A DNA stretch of 12,393 bases from an uncultured Lewinella sp. Lineage in GTDB: Bacteria; Bacteroidota; Bacteroidia; Chitinophagales; Saprospiraceae. The notes under the pieces are model-generated. The model saw nothing but the letters and a program-made list of their open reading frames with translations, was not told the DNA's origin and made no database searches. Where the stretch lies: contig CALIGP010000342.1 in the NCBI GenBank assembly GCA_938021455.1, forward strand, positions 1 through 12,393, given 5' to 3'. Position 1 is the first letter of the stretch; each line of letters opens with the position of its first letter. Shown here piece after piece: positions 1 to 8,083 of this stretch. The position numbers and the translations under genes were made by a program.

Positions 1-739
1 GATGACAGTTCAGGCAGCGGGCTTTAGTCCGAAAGAGATGAAGACCTCTAATCTCAGCGATCTCTAAGGCATCCTTATCCCCTTCAATAAATCGATCTAC
101 CCGGCTTTTACGGCTGTAAATGCCGCGTTCAAAATCGGCTAGGGCGGTAGTGATGTCTTCCTGGCTGATTTTGCTCACACCGTAAGCTTCCTGTAAAGCC
201 TGCTGGTATTCTGGTATAGCGTTGAGTTCTGCTTCGAGACCGGAAAGGTCCTCGTTCATTTCGTTTTGGTCTTGCAGCGGGCCGAGCACTTGCTCTTCGA
301 GGCTGGCGGCGCGCCCGTCCCAGAAAAAATGGTCCCAGAGCGCGACGTTTAGTAGACTGGGAGCGTTTCGCTGCCCGCGTTGTCGGTTGTGGCCGAAGCT
401 TTGTCGACGACCATCGCCCCAGGCGAGGTCGGGGTCATGGCAGCTGGCACAGCTGATCTGGTTGCTGGCGGAGAGACGGGGGTCGAAAAATAGTTTTTTA
501 CCGAGTTCCGCACGGTTTTTGGCAACTTTAAGGCTATCCCGCACAAGGGGCTCCAGTTCAGCATTGGGGTCAACACCGGGGCCAAGTACCGCTGGTGGCC
601 AAGTATCTGGCGAACCAGCGTAGGCCAACTTTAAAGCGTCTGATTCTGGCCGGCAGGCGGGTAGAAGGAATAAAACAGCGAGCACTACCCATAGAAATGG
701 ATAGTGCTCGACTGCTGATTTGGGATAAGGTGGGGGCAT
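1..739 (-). CDS. Di-heme cytochrome c peroxidase / MauG-family lipoprotein (C-terminal part missing)
   Basis: The frame is open from an ATG at 739 to the left window edge (246 codons), so the C-terminal part is missing. The N-terminus has a short hydrophobic segment ending in the lipobox LLPAC (Cys29), suggesting a lipoprotein outside the inner membrane. The first heme site is CASCH at residues 97-101, preceded by GKKLFFDPRLS, a hallmark of bacterial di-heme cytochrome c peroxidases. RNAPSLLNVA and FFWDGRA follow at about 125-143, also family signatures. A second heme site, CLNCH, lies at 242-246 right at the edge. The family reduces hydrogen peroxide or, in MauG-like members, oxidises other substrates using two c-type hemes; which applies here cannot be told without the C-terminal half. 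The ATG lies 83 bp beyond the stop of the T9SS protein gene, so readthrough transcription is possible, but a strong hairpin sits in that gap. Confidence 0.93.
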   Translation of the reverse strand, partial: MPPPYPKSAVEHYPFLWVVLAVLFLLPACRPESDALKLAYAGSPDTWPPAVLGPGVDPNAELEPLVRDSLKVAKNRAELGKKLFFDPRLSASNQISCASCHDPDLAWGDGRRQSFGHNRQRGQRNAPSLLNVALWDHFFWDGRAASLEEQVLGPLQDQNEMNEDLSGLEAELNAIPEYQQALQEAYGVSKISQEDITTALADFERGIYSRKSRVDRFIEGDKDALEIAEIRGLHLFRTKARCLNCH

Positions 740-744
740 GTTTT

Positions 745-818
745 AGGTTGTAAGGTTGCAGGTTTCAAGTTGCAGGTTATTCGGCAACTTGCAACCTGCA
801 ACCTGCAACCTACAACCT
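745..818. repeat. Heptamer-array inverted repeat (long hairpin) in the gap before the peroxidase gene
   Basis: The right arm is built of five tandem 7-mers (variants of AACCTGC, 786-820). The left arm (745-778) carries the reverse-complement heptamers, also in tandem. Folded, about 30 of 34 positions match, with one bulge and a loop of about 7 nt. On the minus strand the hairpin begins just after the T9SS gene stop and ends 5 nt before the peroxidase ATG. It could act as a terminator or attenuator, block ribosome access to the peroxidase start, or be a dispersed repeat. No T-run follows it, so a classical intrinsic terminator is not shown. Confidence 0.85.
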
Positions 819-822
819 GCAC

Positions 823-3168
823 TTACCGCTTAATAACTTCAATGAGCACCCGTCGGTTTCCATTGCTCACTTCAACTGTGTAGGCACCTGCGGGGAGCGC
901 CTTAATGGACAATTCGTGCGCTCTGGCGTTAATGGGCCATGCCTCCTCTTGTAGCTGCTGGCCGCTTACGTTGAACACGCGAACTACTCCTTGCGGAAGG
1001 CTCTCGCCCAACTCAATTCGTAACTGGTCAGCCGTCGGATTTGGGAAGGCCTTCACGGCTTCAATGCCGAAACTGTTCACACTGTTCACGATGGCGTTAC
1101 CAACTAAGGCAAACCGGACCTCCGTCATCTCTTCAGCATTGAGGGAAACATCAAGGTTGAGCGTATCCATAAAGGCACCTTCGGTGGTTGGCGCGAAAGT
1201 AACGTTGATGGTGTCTTTCCCACCCGCTGAAACTCGAGCGCCAGCCAGATCACCTGACGTAAATTCCATGCCAGAACTCAGGGTAGCGGTGTACTGTAGT
1301 GGCCCTGCTCCACTATTGGTCAGTACAACGGCGATCGTAGAGTCTGTTCTACTGGGTACTTCGCCAAAGTTGATCTCGTCGAGACCCATGATTATCGCAT
1401 CGTTTACGCTTACGTCAAGTGCTCCACTGGGAGCAATACCGATACCCTTGAGGTAGATTTTGACTTCTTCCGGACCATTTCTGCCGAAAATGAAAATCTC
1501 TAGACTGTCTACAAAGGTTCCTCCGGTAACGGGCAGGAAACCTATCTGAACATTGGCAGTCCTCCCGGCTCCAATGCTGTCAAGCTCGCTGAGTGGGAGA
1601 ACGGCAAAGGGGTCACCAATGTCGTTGAGGTTTTCAATCTCAGCGCTGGTCGGGCCGGTACCAGTACTGACGATATCAAAGTTTCGGGTGATCAGGTCTG
1701 CACCAAGGTTGAGGCTCCCCATATTAATGGTGTCTCCGTTATTGATGCGCCCCTGACCTTCGACGGCTAGCTCGTATTCGGCAATTTCTGCGGTCAGTAC
1801 CCAGAGTTCTTTGCCGTTTTCGTCATCAGCTTCAAAGAATAGCCGATTGCCGATCAGGATAGTTTCGTCGATACCGCCGTCTTCGGCACCAGGGCCAATG
1901 TCCGTTATACGAGTAGGGCCAGCATCAATGACGACAGAAAGCTTATAGAGCTCTTCTCCATCTTCTGGCGTAACACCGGTAAAATAGATGGTTGAACCCG
2001 TAAAAATGATATCGGTTGGCTCGGTAGGAATTACATACTCTTCACCATAAAATTCCGTCAAAGAATTAATCTCGATATCTCCATCCTCATCAATGGACAA
2101 GAAGAAAATCTGTTCTGCGACCTCGTCCTCTGCAACGAATACCAAGAAGTCATCGTCTTCGGGGCCGTCCAATATGGTGAAATCTGTAGGTGAGCTACTA
2201 GCTGGCCCTTCATTGATTTCCAGCATCATTGTACCTTCGGTAGTGCCATCAGAGACGTAGAGTTCTGTGCCATTGTCAACGGATTTTCCGGAGAAGAATA
2301 GCTTGCCTCCGAAAGAAGTCAGAAAACCAGGGTCTCCGTTGTCAGGTCCAGGGACTAGGTCAGTAATCCGTTCGGCGGAAATGCCGTCTGTCCGGTAGAG
2401 TTCTCTACCAAATTCTTCGGTGTCAGCGCGAAAGTACACAGCGCCATCATGAGGGGTGAACTGGTTAGGTCCGGAGTTGCCGTTACCATTGGGCTTGATA
2501 TCTGCGACACGGAAAGTTCCGCTATCGAAGCCGTCGCTGATCCAGAGTTCCTGTCCCGTAGTGCCATCGTTGCCATTGAAGAAAATGAGGCCGTCGAATA
2601 CGGTCTTAAATAGCGGGTTACCGGGGGCTCCACCGGGGTTAATATCGATTACGACTATTGCTGAGTCTCCCATCATGTCGAGCCGGTGTAGCTCAGAGCT
2701 GAGGGCTGCGTCACGGGCGGTGAAGTATAATTCGTTATTCAGGATGGCGAAGTCAAAAGGATTGGAGGCGTCGGAGCCCGGGTTAATGTCGTCTACCAGT
2801 ACGGTACCTTCAGTGGTGCCGTCAGTAGAGAACAATTCGTCTCCGGAGGTGGCGTTCTTTGCTTTGAAGTAAGCCTTACCATTGAAGAAGATGAAGTTGT
2901 CAGGATTAGAGTTACCCGCAGATACGGAAGGATCATCGTTGATGTCCTTGATCAATCGTGTCCCGTCAGCGGTACCATCGGATAGGTAAAGCTCCACTCC
3001 GGTATCCGTGCCTCGGGCACGGAAAAGGAGGTTGCCCTGAAAGTTGAAGAACCGGGTAGGGGAGGCATCGGCCGCGCCCTCATTAATGTCGGTTAGTCGG
3101 GTTGCCTCCTGGGCGGAGACTAGACTGCAGAAAAGCAGGCTCATGCAAAAAGTAAAAAGAATACGCAT
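823..3168 (-). CDS. Secreted T9SS-sorted protein with ELWxxDGT propeller-like repeats and anchor-D-like domains
   Basis: The protein has 781 residues when started at the ATG at 3168, which places a clean signal peptide at the N-terminus (residues 1-19, cleavage likely after LVSA before Gln20). The frame stays open upstream to 3306, but that 46-residue extension looks non-coding. Residues about 20-460 hold roughly eight imperfect units of about 50 residues with the pattern EL-[YFW]-x2-DGT-x2-GT-x4-DI-NPG, plus F-x-G-x-L-[YF]-F segments, typical of ELWxxDGT-repeat proteins thought to form beta-propellers. Residues about 465-695 form two Ig-like beta-sandwich units of the choice-of-anchor-D type (FGEVPSRTDS, VTFAPTTEG). 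Residues about 704-781 are a type A T9SS sorting domain: AFPNPTADQLRIEL, VRVFNVSGQQL, LPAGAYTVEV, and a basic end (VIKR). The protein should cross the outer membrane and be anchored or released. Its ligand is unknown; it is not an obvious enzyme. Confidence 0.93.
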   Translation of the reverse strand: MRILFTFCMSLLFCSLVSAQEATRLTDINEGAADASPTRFFNFQGNLLFRARGTDTGVELYLSDGTADGTRLIKDINDDPSVSAGNSNPDNFIFFNGKAYFKAKNATSGDELFSTDGTTEGTVLVDDINPGSDASNPFDFAILNNELYFTARDAALSSELHRLDMMGDSAIVVIDINPGGAPGNPLFKTVFDGLIFFNGNDGTTGQELWISDGFDSGTFRVADIKPNGNGNSGPNQFTPHDGAVYFRADTEEFGRELYRTDGISAERITDLVPGPDNGDPGFLTSFGGKLFFSGKSVDNGTELYVSDGTTEGTMMLEINEGPASSSPTDFTILDGPEDDDFLVFVAEDEVAEQIFFLSIDEDGDIEINSLTEFYGEEYVIPTEPTDIIFTGSTIYFTGVTPEDGEELYKLSVVIDAGPTRITDIGPGAEDGGIDETILIGNRLFFEADDENGKELWVLTAEIAEYELAVEGQGRINNGDTINMGSLNLGADLITRNFDIVSTGTGPTSAEIENLNDIGDPFAVLPLSELDSIGAGRTANVQIGFLPVTGGTFVDSLEIFIFGRNGPEEVKIYLKGIGIAPSGALDVSVNDAIIMGLDEINFGEVPSRTDSTIAVVLTNSGAGPLQYTATLSSGMEFTSGDLAGARVSAGGKDTINVTFAPTTEGAFMDTLNLDVSLNAEEMTEVRFALVGNAIVNSVNSFGIEAVKAFPNPTADQLRIELGESLPQGVVRVFNVSGQQLQEEAWPINARAHELSIKALPAGAYTVEVSNGNRRVLIEVIKR

Positions 3169-3349
3169 AGACAATCGAGTTTCTGGTTGAGCGAAATAGC
3201 ATTTGTCCGTAAGCGTGATATTGCAAGGCAATATTATCTGCCACCAGTCGAGCATTGGTTGATCGGGAGAGCAGAAGCCGCAAACGTTCTCAAAGTAAAA
3301 AAGCAAACAATTTTCTTAACGGCTAAGATACAATTTTGTGGGCTGATGG
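3169..3349 (-). other. Intergenic leader upstream of the T9SS protein gene
   Basis: This 181-bp gap between the DUF1501 stop and the T9SS protein start is AT-rich at its upstream end, with T-rich tracts on the minus strand around 3295-3320 near a TTACTTTG sequence. That only loosely resembles the Bacteroidota -7 element, so no promoter is called. A short perfect palindrome, ATATTGC-AAG-GCAATAT (3218-3234), lies about 50 bp before the start codon and could be an operator or a small RNA hairpin. No clear intrinsic terminator for the DUF1501 gene is visible. Confidence 0.4.
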
Positions 3350-4819
3350 CTAGCTCAACAGCCCCTTTACCACCTTCCCGTGCACGTCCGTCAGTCGGAA
3401 TCTTCGCCCCTGATGCTTAAAGGTCAGCGCTTCGTGGTCAATCCCGAGTTGATGGAGGACGGTCGCCTGAAAATCATGGACGTGGACCGGGTTCTCGGTA
3501 ATGTTGTAGCTGAAGTCATCGGTTTTACCGTAAACCAGACCGGGCTTCATCCCGGCCCCGGCCATCCACATGCTAAAGGCGCGGGGATGATGATCGCGCC
3601 CATAGTTGTCAATGGTGAGTTTGCCCTGGCTGTAGGCGGTGCGCCCAAATTCTCCGCCCCAGATGACGAGGGTGTCTTCCAGCAGACCGCGTTGTTTCAG
3701 GTCCTTGATGAGGGCGGCGCTGGCCTGGTCCGTGTCTCGCGCTTGATTCGTCACTACGCCCGGGCAACCGCCGTGGGCATCCCAGCCCCGGTGATAGAGC
3801 TGAATGAAACGAACGTCCTTTTCAGCGAGCCGACGGGCAAGGAGACAGTTGGCAGCGTAAGTGCCGGGGGTACGGCTTTCGGGGCCGTAGAGATCATAAA
3901 TGTAGTCGGGTTCTTTTTCCTCCATCAGGTCAGGGACGCTGGCTTGCATCCGGAAGGCCATTTCATACTGGGCAATCCGGGCGTCGATCTCGGGGTCCTG
4001 GCTGTCGGCGCGTTGTAACTCCTGTAGTTCACGGAGGCGGTCGAGCTGGTTGCGGCGGGCAGCGGTGGTAATGCCGGCTGGGTTGTTGAGGTAAAGAACC
4101 GGGTCTTGACCGGCCCGAAATTGAACGCCCTGATGCTGACTGGGCAGGAAGGCAGAGCCCCAAGAGCGAGGATAAAGCGGTTGGGCACCGCCATTACTGC
4201 CACGGCTGAGCAGTACGACGAAGGAAGGAAAGTTTTCGTTCAAAGAACCGAGCCCGTAGCTGGCCCAGGCGCCCATGCTGGGCCTCCCGGGGAATTGACT
4301 TCCGGTTTGGAAAAACATAACAGCGGGATCATGGTTGATGGCCTCAGTGTACATGCTTTGAATCCAGCAGATATCATCGGCTACTTCGGCCAGATGAGGC
4401 AGGCGATCACTGAGCCATTTCCCGGATTGTCCGTATTGCTTAAAGTTGAAGACGGAGCCCGCCAGTGGCAGGGAGCCCTGGCCCGAAGTCATGCCCGTAA
4501 GGCGCTGGCCCTGACGTACGCTGGCGGGAAGCTCCTGCCCGTGCATCTTCCGGAGGAGCGGCTTGTAATCAAATAGGTCTTGTTGGCTCGGGGCACCGGA
4601 CTGGAAGAGGTAAATGACCCGTTTTGCACGGGGAACGAGGCCACCCCTCATGGCTCTTTCAACGGTTTTTTGCACCTGCGTCTGCGGCACATTATTCGCC
4701 CCCAAAGGGTTAACCAGGGAAGCAAGACTCATGGCACCCAGGCCCATCCCGAACTTAGTCAGAAAGTCCCGCCGGGAGTGGATTTTTTCGTAATCGTTAC
4801 AGTTGTGTGGATGCTGCAT
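3350..4819 (-). CDS. DUF1501 domain-containing protein with Tat signal
   Basis: The protein has 489 residues and is a full-length member of the DUF1501 family, which has an alkaline-phosphatase/sulfatase-like fold and no settled biochemical function. The N-terminus carries a twin-arginine signal (HSRRDFLTKFG, Arg16-Arg17) followed by a hydrophobic stretch to about residue 40, so it should be exported folded. Conserved family blocks are IYLFQSGAPSQQDLFDYKP (69-87), MYTEAINHDPA (156-166), GRPSMGAWASYGLGS (178-192), HRGWDAHGG (343-351), IWGGEFGRT (386-394), GRDHHP (407-412) and VHVHDFQATVLHQLG (445-459). The His/Asp-rich blocks could be metal ligands by analogy with the phosphatase superfamily; this is inference. 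The start at 4819 is the only ATG that gives the complete Tat motif. It lies 69 bp downstream of the PSD1 gene, a recognised family pairing, so co-transcription and joint function are likely. Confidence 0.95.
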   Translation of the reverse strand: MQHPHNCNDYEKIHSRRDFLTKFGMGLGAMSLASLVNPLGANNVPQTQVQKTVERAMRGGLVPRAKRVIYLFQSGAPSQQDLFDYKPLLRKMHGQELPASVRQGQRLTGMTSGQGSLPLAGSVFNFKQYGQSGKWLSDRLPHLAEVADDICWIQSMYTEAINHDPAVMFFQTGSQFPGRPSMGAWASYGLGSLNENFPSFVVLLSRGSNGGAQPLYPRSWGSAFLPSQHQGVQFRAGQDPVLYLNNPAGITTAARRNQLDRLRELQELQRADSQDPEIDARIAQYEMAFRMQASVPDLMEEKEPDYIYDLYGPESRTPGTYAANCLLARRLAEKDVRFIQLYHRGWDAHGGCPGVVTNQARDTDQASAALIKDLKQRGLLEDTLVIWGGEFGRTAYSQGKLTIDNYGRDHHPRAFSMWMAGAGMKPGLVYGKTDDFSYNITENPVHVHDFQATVLHQLGIDHEALTFKHQGRRFRLTDVHGKVVKGLLS

Positions 4820-4888
4820 GGGATAAGGAATTAGCGTTTTGGGGCGAGGGGCCGCAGGTGCAGGGAGAAGGTAAGGGAGCGGTGAAGC

Positions 4889-7800
4889 TTAGCGCTTTAC
4901 GTAGGCCTCGTCGAAGCTGAATAACACATTGCCGACACTGGTAAGAGCAGCTGTTTTAGCGGAATAAAGACCTTCGGGAACGGGAGAACTACCAATGGTG
5001 AGTAAGGAGTCTACCAGGGCTGGCATAGTGGTGAATCGCTGCAGTTCTTCCTCGTACAGCTCTTTGATCACGCCTAACTCCTCCGGTCTGGCCTTCCTCC
5101 CACTCACCAGGCGGAAGGCCTGCCCCAACTGCTGTTCCTCTCCACTGGCCTCCTGCTGTACTCTTTGGGCCAGCACCCGGGCTGCTTCCACAAACTGTGG
5201 GTCGTTGAGCAAATTAAGCGCCTGCAAGGGGGTATTCGTCTTGGAGCGTTTCACCAGGCAAACATCTCTACCCGTCGCATCAAAATTAGTCATGAACGGC
5301 GGCGGAGCCGTTCTTTTGATAAAGGTGTACATGCTTCGTCGGTATTGTCCATCGTCCGTATCGGGTACGTAATGCAGCAATTTTGCCGAGAAGCTATTGG
5401 CCTGAATCCAAAGCCCCTTCGGCTGATAGGGGCGTACACTGGCCCCACCCACCGTAGGAATCATAAGGCCCGAAGCCGCCAGTGCATTGTCTCGTATCAT
5501 CTCTGCGGGCATGCGCGATGTCGGTCCGCTGGCCAGCAGGGTATTGTTGGGGTCTTTTTCACGTACCTCCGGCAACGTGCTACTGTTACGTCGGTAAGCT
5601 TCCGTCATTACTAGGTCCCGCAAAAGGGCTCGTATATTCCATCCGCCGTCTCTGAAGCTAGTCGCCAGATGATCCAGCAGCTCTGGGTGAGAGGGTAGGG
5701 CTCCCTGGCTACCAAAATCGTGGGGCGTGTCAACTAAGCCCTGCCCGAAGATCATTTGCCAGTATCGGTTAACGGCTACCCGTGCCGTCAGTGGATGCTC
5801 CGGTAGAAACATCCAGTTGGCCAATCCTAAGCGGTTTTTAGGGAAGTCTTCCGGGAAAGGGAGTACGCTATTCGGAGTCGTAGGCAGTACTTGCTGTTGC
5901 GGAGCATCATAGGCTCCTCGATCTAAAACGAAGGTCGCCCTTGGACGATCCATTTCAACACTGGTCATCAACCGGAGCAGGGTGTCACTGATGGCAACTT
6001 GACGACTTTTAACCGCCTGCTGCTCGCTTAAGAGGCGCTGGTAATCAGGCAGACTCCGTAATAAATGGTCTTTGGCTACGGCCTGGTCGGGGGAGTAGGA
6101 AGGTTCTTTCAACTTCGCTATTTCCAGCGGTGTAAGTGCGCGATGAAAGATCTGTACATCGTCCATGCGACCGAGGAAAATGCCATTTTCTCCCGTGAAT
6201 GCACGGTAAGCCTGCCCAAGGCGAAGCTTACGGGCCTTAATGTTTCGCCAGGCGGCGTGGTTAACGGGGTAGCTTTGCCCCCTCAGCTTATCAAGCACAG
6301 TGTGCTGCTCGGGCTGCCGTCCGTTGATGTACAGCTTAGCCCCCGTGGCAGTCCCGCTACCGTCATAACTGACGGCGAGGTGATGCCAGCGATTGATCTC
6401 CAAGCTGTCCATCGTACGGATATGCAGGGCATCATCAGGAAGTATCTTAATCATCCTGAAATTCAGCCGATTGCTTTCGTCGAGGTAAAAGTCCATCCCC
6501 TGCCAACCCTCATTTTTTGCTCCTGCCGTACCTAAGATGGTCTGCGTGAGGGTGGAGTCCCGCTTAGTTGTTTTTACCCAAAGGCTGATGGAGATCGGCT
6601 CGGCGGTGCCGGTCACTCCAAGGCCTTCATCGAAGTAGAGGTCGTCATATGGGTGGTTAAATTCGCCAACTACGCCTCTTTCCGAATCCTGGACAAGTTG
6701 CCATTCTTTGGTCGCCCAGCTGAGGCCATCGATGTGTTGCCCGTCTTTCGTTGGTTTTGCTTTTTCTAAGGGGAGGTGAATGTCGGGCTTTGGTTGCCTG
6801 ACGGACTCACCGGCCAGGAAACCCTTCAGGGCTTCTTCGCTAACGGCCAGTTGGCTACGTTCTGCTTGTAACTCATCGAGTTCCCGATCGTATTCTGCCA
6901 ATAGAGGAGCGGTGGTGCTGTCGGTGAGCAGGAGGTAGGGGCCGAAGTTGCCATCATCCCCGATCATACCCAGTTCGTGAAAGTTATTGAAGAAGGCTGA
7001 AAAGCCATAATACTCCGCCTGGCTCAAAGGGTCGAACTTATGATCGTGGCAGCGGCTACAGTCCATGGTGAGACCGAGTAGGCCCGTGGCAACAGTGTTT
7101 ACCCGGTCAAATACGTAGGTGAGCCTCATCTCCTCGCCAATCACGCCGCCTTCCGCCGTCATCGGGTGCATCCGGTTGAAGGCAGAGGCTATTTTTTGCT
7201 CCTGGCCAGATTCGGGTAACAGGTCACCAGCTACTTGTTCCCTGACAAATTGGTCGAAGGGCATATTCTGCCGAAACGCTTTGATGACCCAGTCACGATA
7301 GGGCCAGGATAAACGCCAACCATCGGCGTGCATACCGTGGCTATCGGCATAACGAGCCAGGTCGAGCCACTCCATCGTCAACCGTTCGGCGTGGGCGTCG
7401 GTCTGTAAGAGTTTGTCGACGGTGATGGTGTACTGCTCATTCGAAGGGTTTTCCAACCAGGCGTCCATCGCTTCCGGGCTGGGGGGAAGCCCCGTCAGGT
7501 CCAGGTAGAGCCGGCGGAGCAGACGCTCTTTATCGGCGGATTCATTGGCGCTTAGTCCCTCTAGTTTCAGACGGGCATTCAGGAAGTGGTCAATGTTATT
7601 CCGCGCTGTATATCCCTCCGGATTGGACGGGACTTCCGGCTGGCTAATGGGCAAAAAGGCCCAGTGCTCTTTCCATTCGGCGCCTTGCTCTACCCACCGG
7701 GCGATCAGGGCAATTTCTTTTGGGCTAACGGTCATTTTACTCTCCGGTGGTGGCATTACCTCTTCCGGCTTGTCACTGATCATTCGGGCGATTACCTTGC

Positions 7801-8083
7801 TTCTGTTGGGGTGCTTACCTACAAAGGCATAACCGTTTCCTGAGGCAAGAGCAGCGAAGGCTCCTTCCTCCGTATCCAGTCGTAATTCCGCCTGTCGGGC
7901 TTCTTCATCAGGGCCATGGCAGCTCCAGCAGCGGTCGCTCAGAATAGGGCGAATATGTTGGTTGAAATCTACCCGGGCGGGGAGATGATCCATTTCGGCT
8001 AAGACCACGTCAGGTAGGTCTGCTCCGCAGTTGGACAGTAAACAGCCTAAAGAAACGAGAAGAAGGACGTGAAACGGGCGCAT
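4889..8083 (-). CDS. PSD1-type cytochrome c-like lipoprotein (PSC1-DUF1549-LamG-DUF1553)
   Basis: The protein has 1064 residues from the ATG at 8083. A GTG two codons upstream (8089) is in frame but less likely, because MRPFHVLLLVSLGCLL gives a standard lipoprotein signal with lipobox LLSNC (Cys about 19). Domains in order: a PSC1 cytochrome c-like module with heme motif CWSCHGPDEEARQ (about 52-64) and VMPPPESKM (about 109); DUF1549 (about 155-370) with the family motif CSRCHDHKFDP, a second CxxCH (about 342-346); a LamG/concanavalin-like insert (about 430-655) with ISLWVKTT, INRWHHLAVSYDG and GRMDDVQIFHRALT; and DUF1553 (about 725-1045) with HPLTARVAVNRYWQMIFGQGLV, LRDLVMTEAYRR, RMPAEMIRDNALA, TNTPLQALNLLNDPQFVEAAR and the terminal ALTSVGNVLFSFDEAYVKR. 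Family members are common in Planctomycetes and Verrucomicrobia next to DUF1501 genes, as here. Electron transfer is suggested by the heme motifs and carbohydrate or glycoprotein binding by LamG; neither is proven. Confidence 0.95.
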   Translation of the reverse strand: MRPFHVLLLVSLGCLLSNCGADLPDVVLAEMDHLPARVDFNQHIRPILSDRCWSCHGPDEEARQAELRLDTEEGAFAALASGNGYAFVGKHPNRSKVIARMISDKPEEVMPPPESKMTVSPKEIALIARWVEQGAEWKEHWAFLPISQPEVPSNPEGYTARNNIDHFLNARLKLEGLSANESADKERLLRRLYLDLTGLPPSPEAMDAWLENPSNEQYTITVDKLLQTDAHAERLTMEWLDLARYADSHGMHADGWRLSWPYRDWVIKAFRQNMPFDQFVREQVAGDLLPESGQEQKIASAFNRMHPMTAEGGVIGEEMRLTYVFDRVNTVATGLLGLTMDCSRCHDHKFDPLSQAEYYGFSAFFNNFHELGMIGDDGNFGPYLLLTDSTTAPLLAEYDRELDELQAERSQLAVSEEALKGFLAGESVRQPKPDIHLPLEKAKPTKDGQHIDGLSWATKEWQLVQDSERGVVGEFNHPYDDLYFDEGLGVTGTAEPISISLWVKTTKRDSTLTQTILGTAGAKNEGWQGMDFYLDESNRLNFRMIKILPDDALHIRTMDSLEINRWHHLAVSYDGSGTATGAKLYINGRQPEQHTVLDKLRGQSYPVNHAAWRNIKARKLRLGQAYRAFTGENGIFLGRMDDVQIFHRALTPLEIAKLKEPSYSPDQAVAKDHLLRSLPDYQRLLSEQQAVKSRQVAISDTLLRLMTSVEMDRPRATFVLDRGAYDAPQQQVLPTTPNSVLPFPEDFPKNRLGLANWMFLPEHPLTARVAVNRYWQMIFGQGLVDTPHDFGSQGALPSHPELLDHLATSFRDGGWNIRALLRDLVMTEAYRRNSSTLPEVREKDPNNTLLASGPTSRMPAEMIRDNALAASGLMIPTVGGASVRPYQPKGLWIQANSFSAKLLHYVPDTDDGQYRRSMYTFIKRTAPPPFMTNFDATGRDVCLVKRSKTNTPLQALNLLNDPQFVEAARVLAQRVQQEASGEEQQLGQAFRLVSGRKARPEELGVIKELYEEELQRFTTMPALVDSLLTIGSSPVPEGLYSAKTAALTSVGNVLFSFDEAYVKR

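Noticed and set aside
745..820. Possible CRISPR-like short repeat array.
   Set aside because: The units are 7 bp and contiguous with no spacers, and the arms are inverted; there are no cas genes in the window.
3169..3306. A 46-residue N-terminal extension of the T9SS protein.
   Set aside because: It would bury the signal peptide internally; the ATG at 3168 gives a standard signal sequence.
3380..4018. A 212-codon plus-strand open frame, with another at 4106-4576.
   Set aside because: Both lie antisense within the well-conserved DUF1501 gene and have no recognisable motif.
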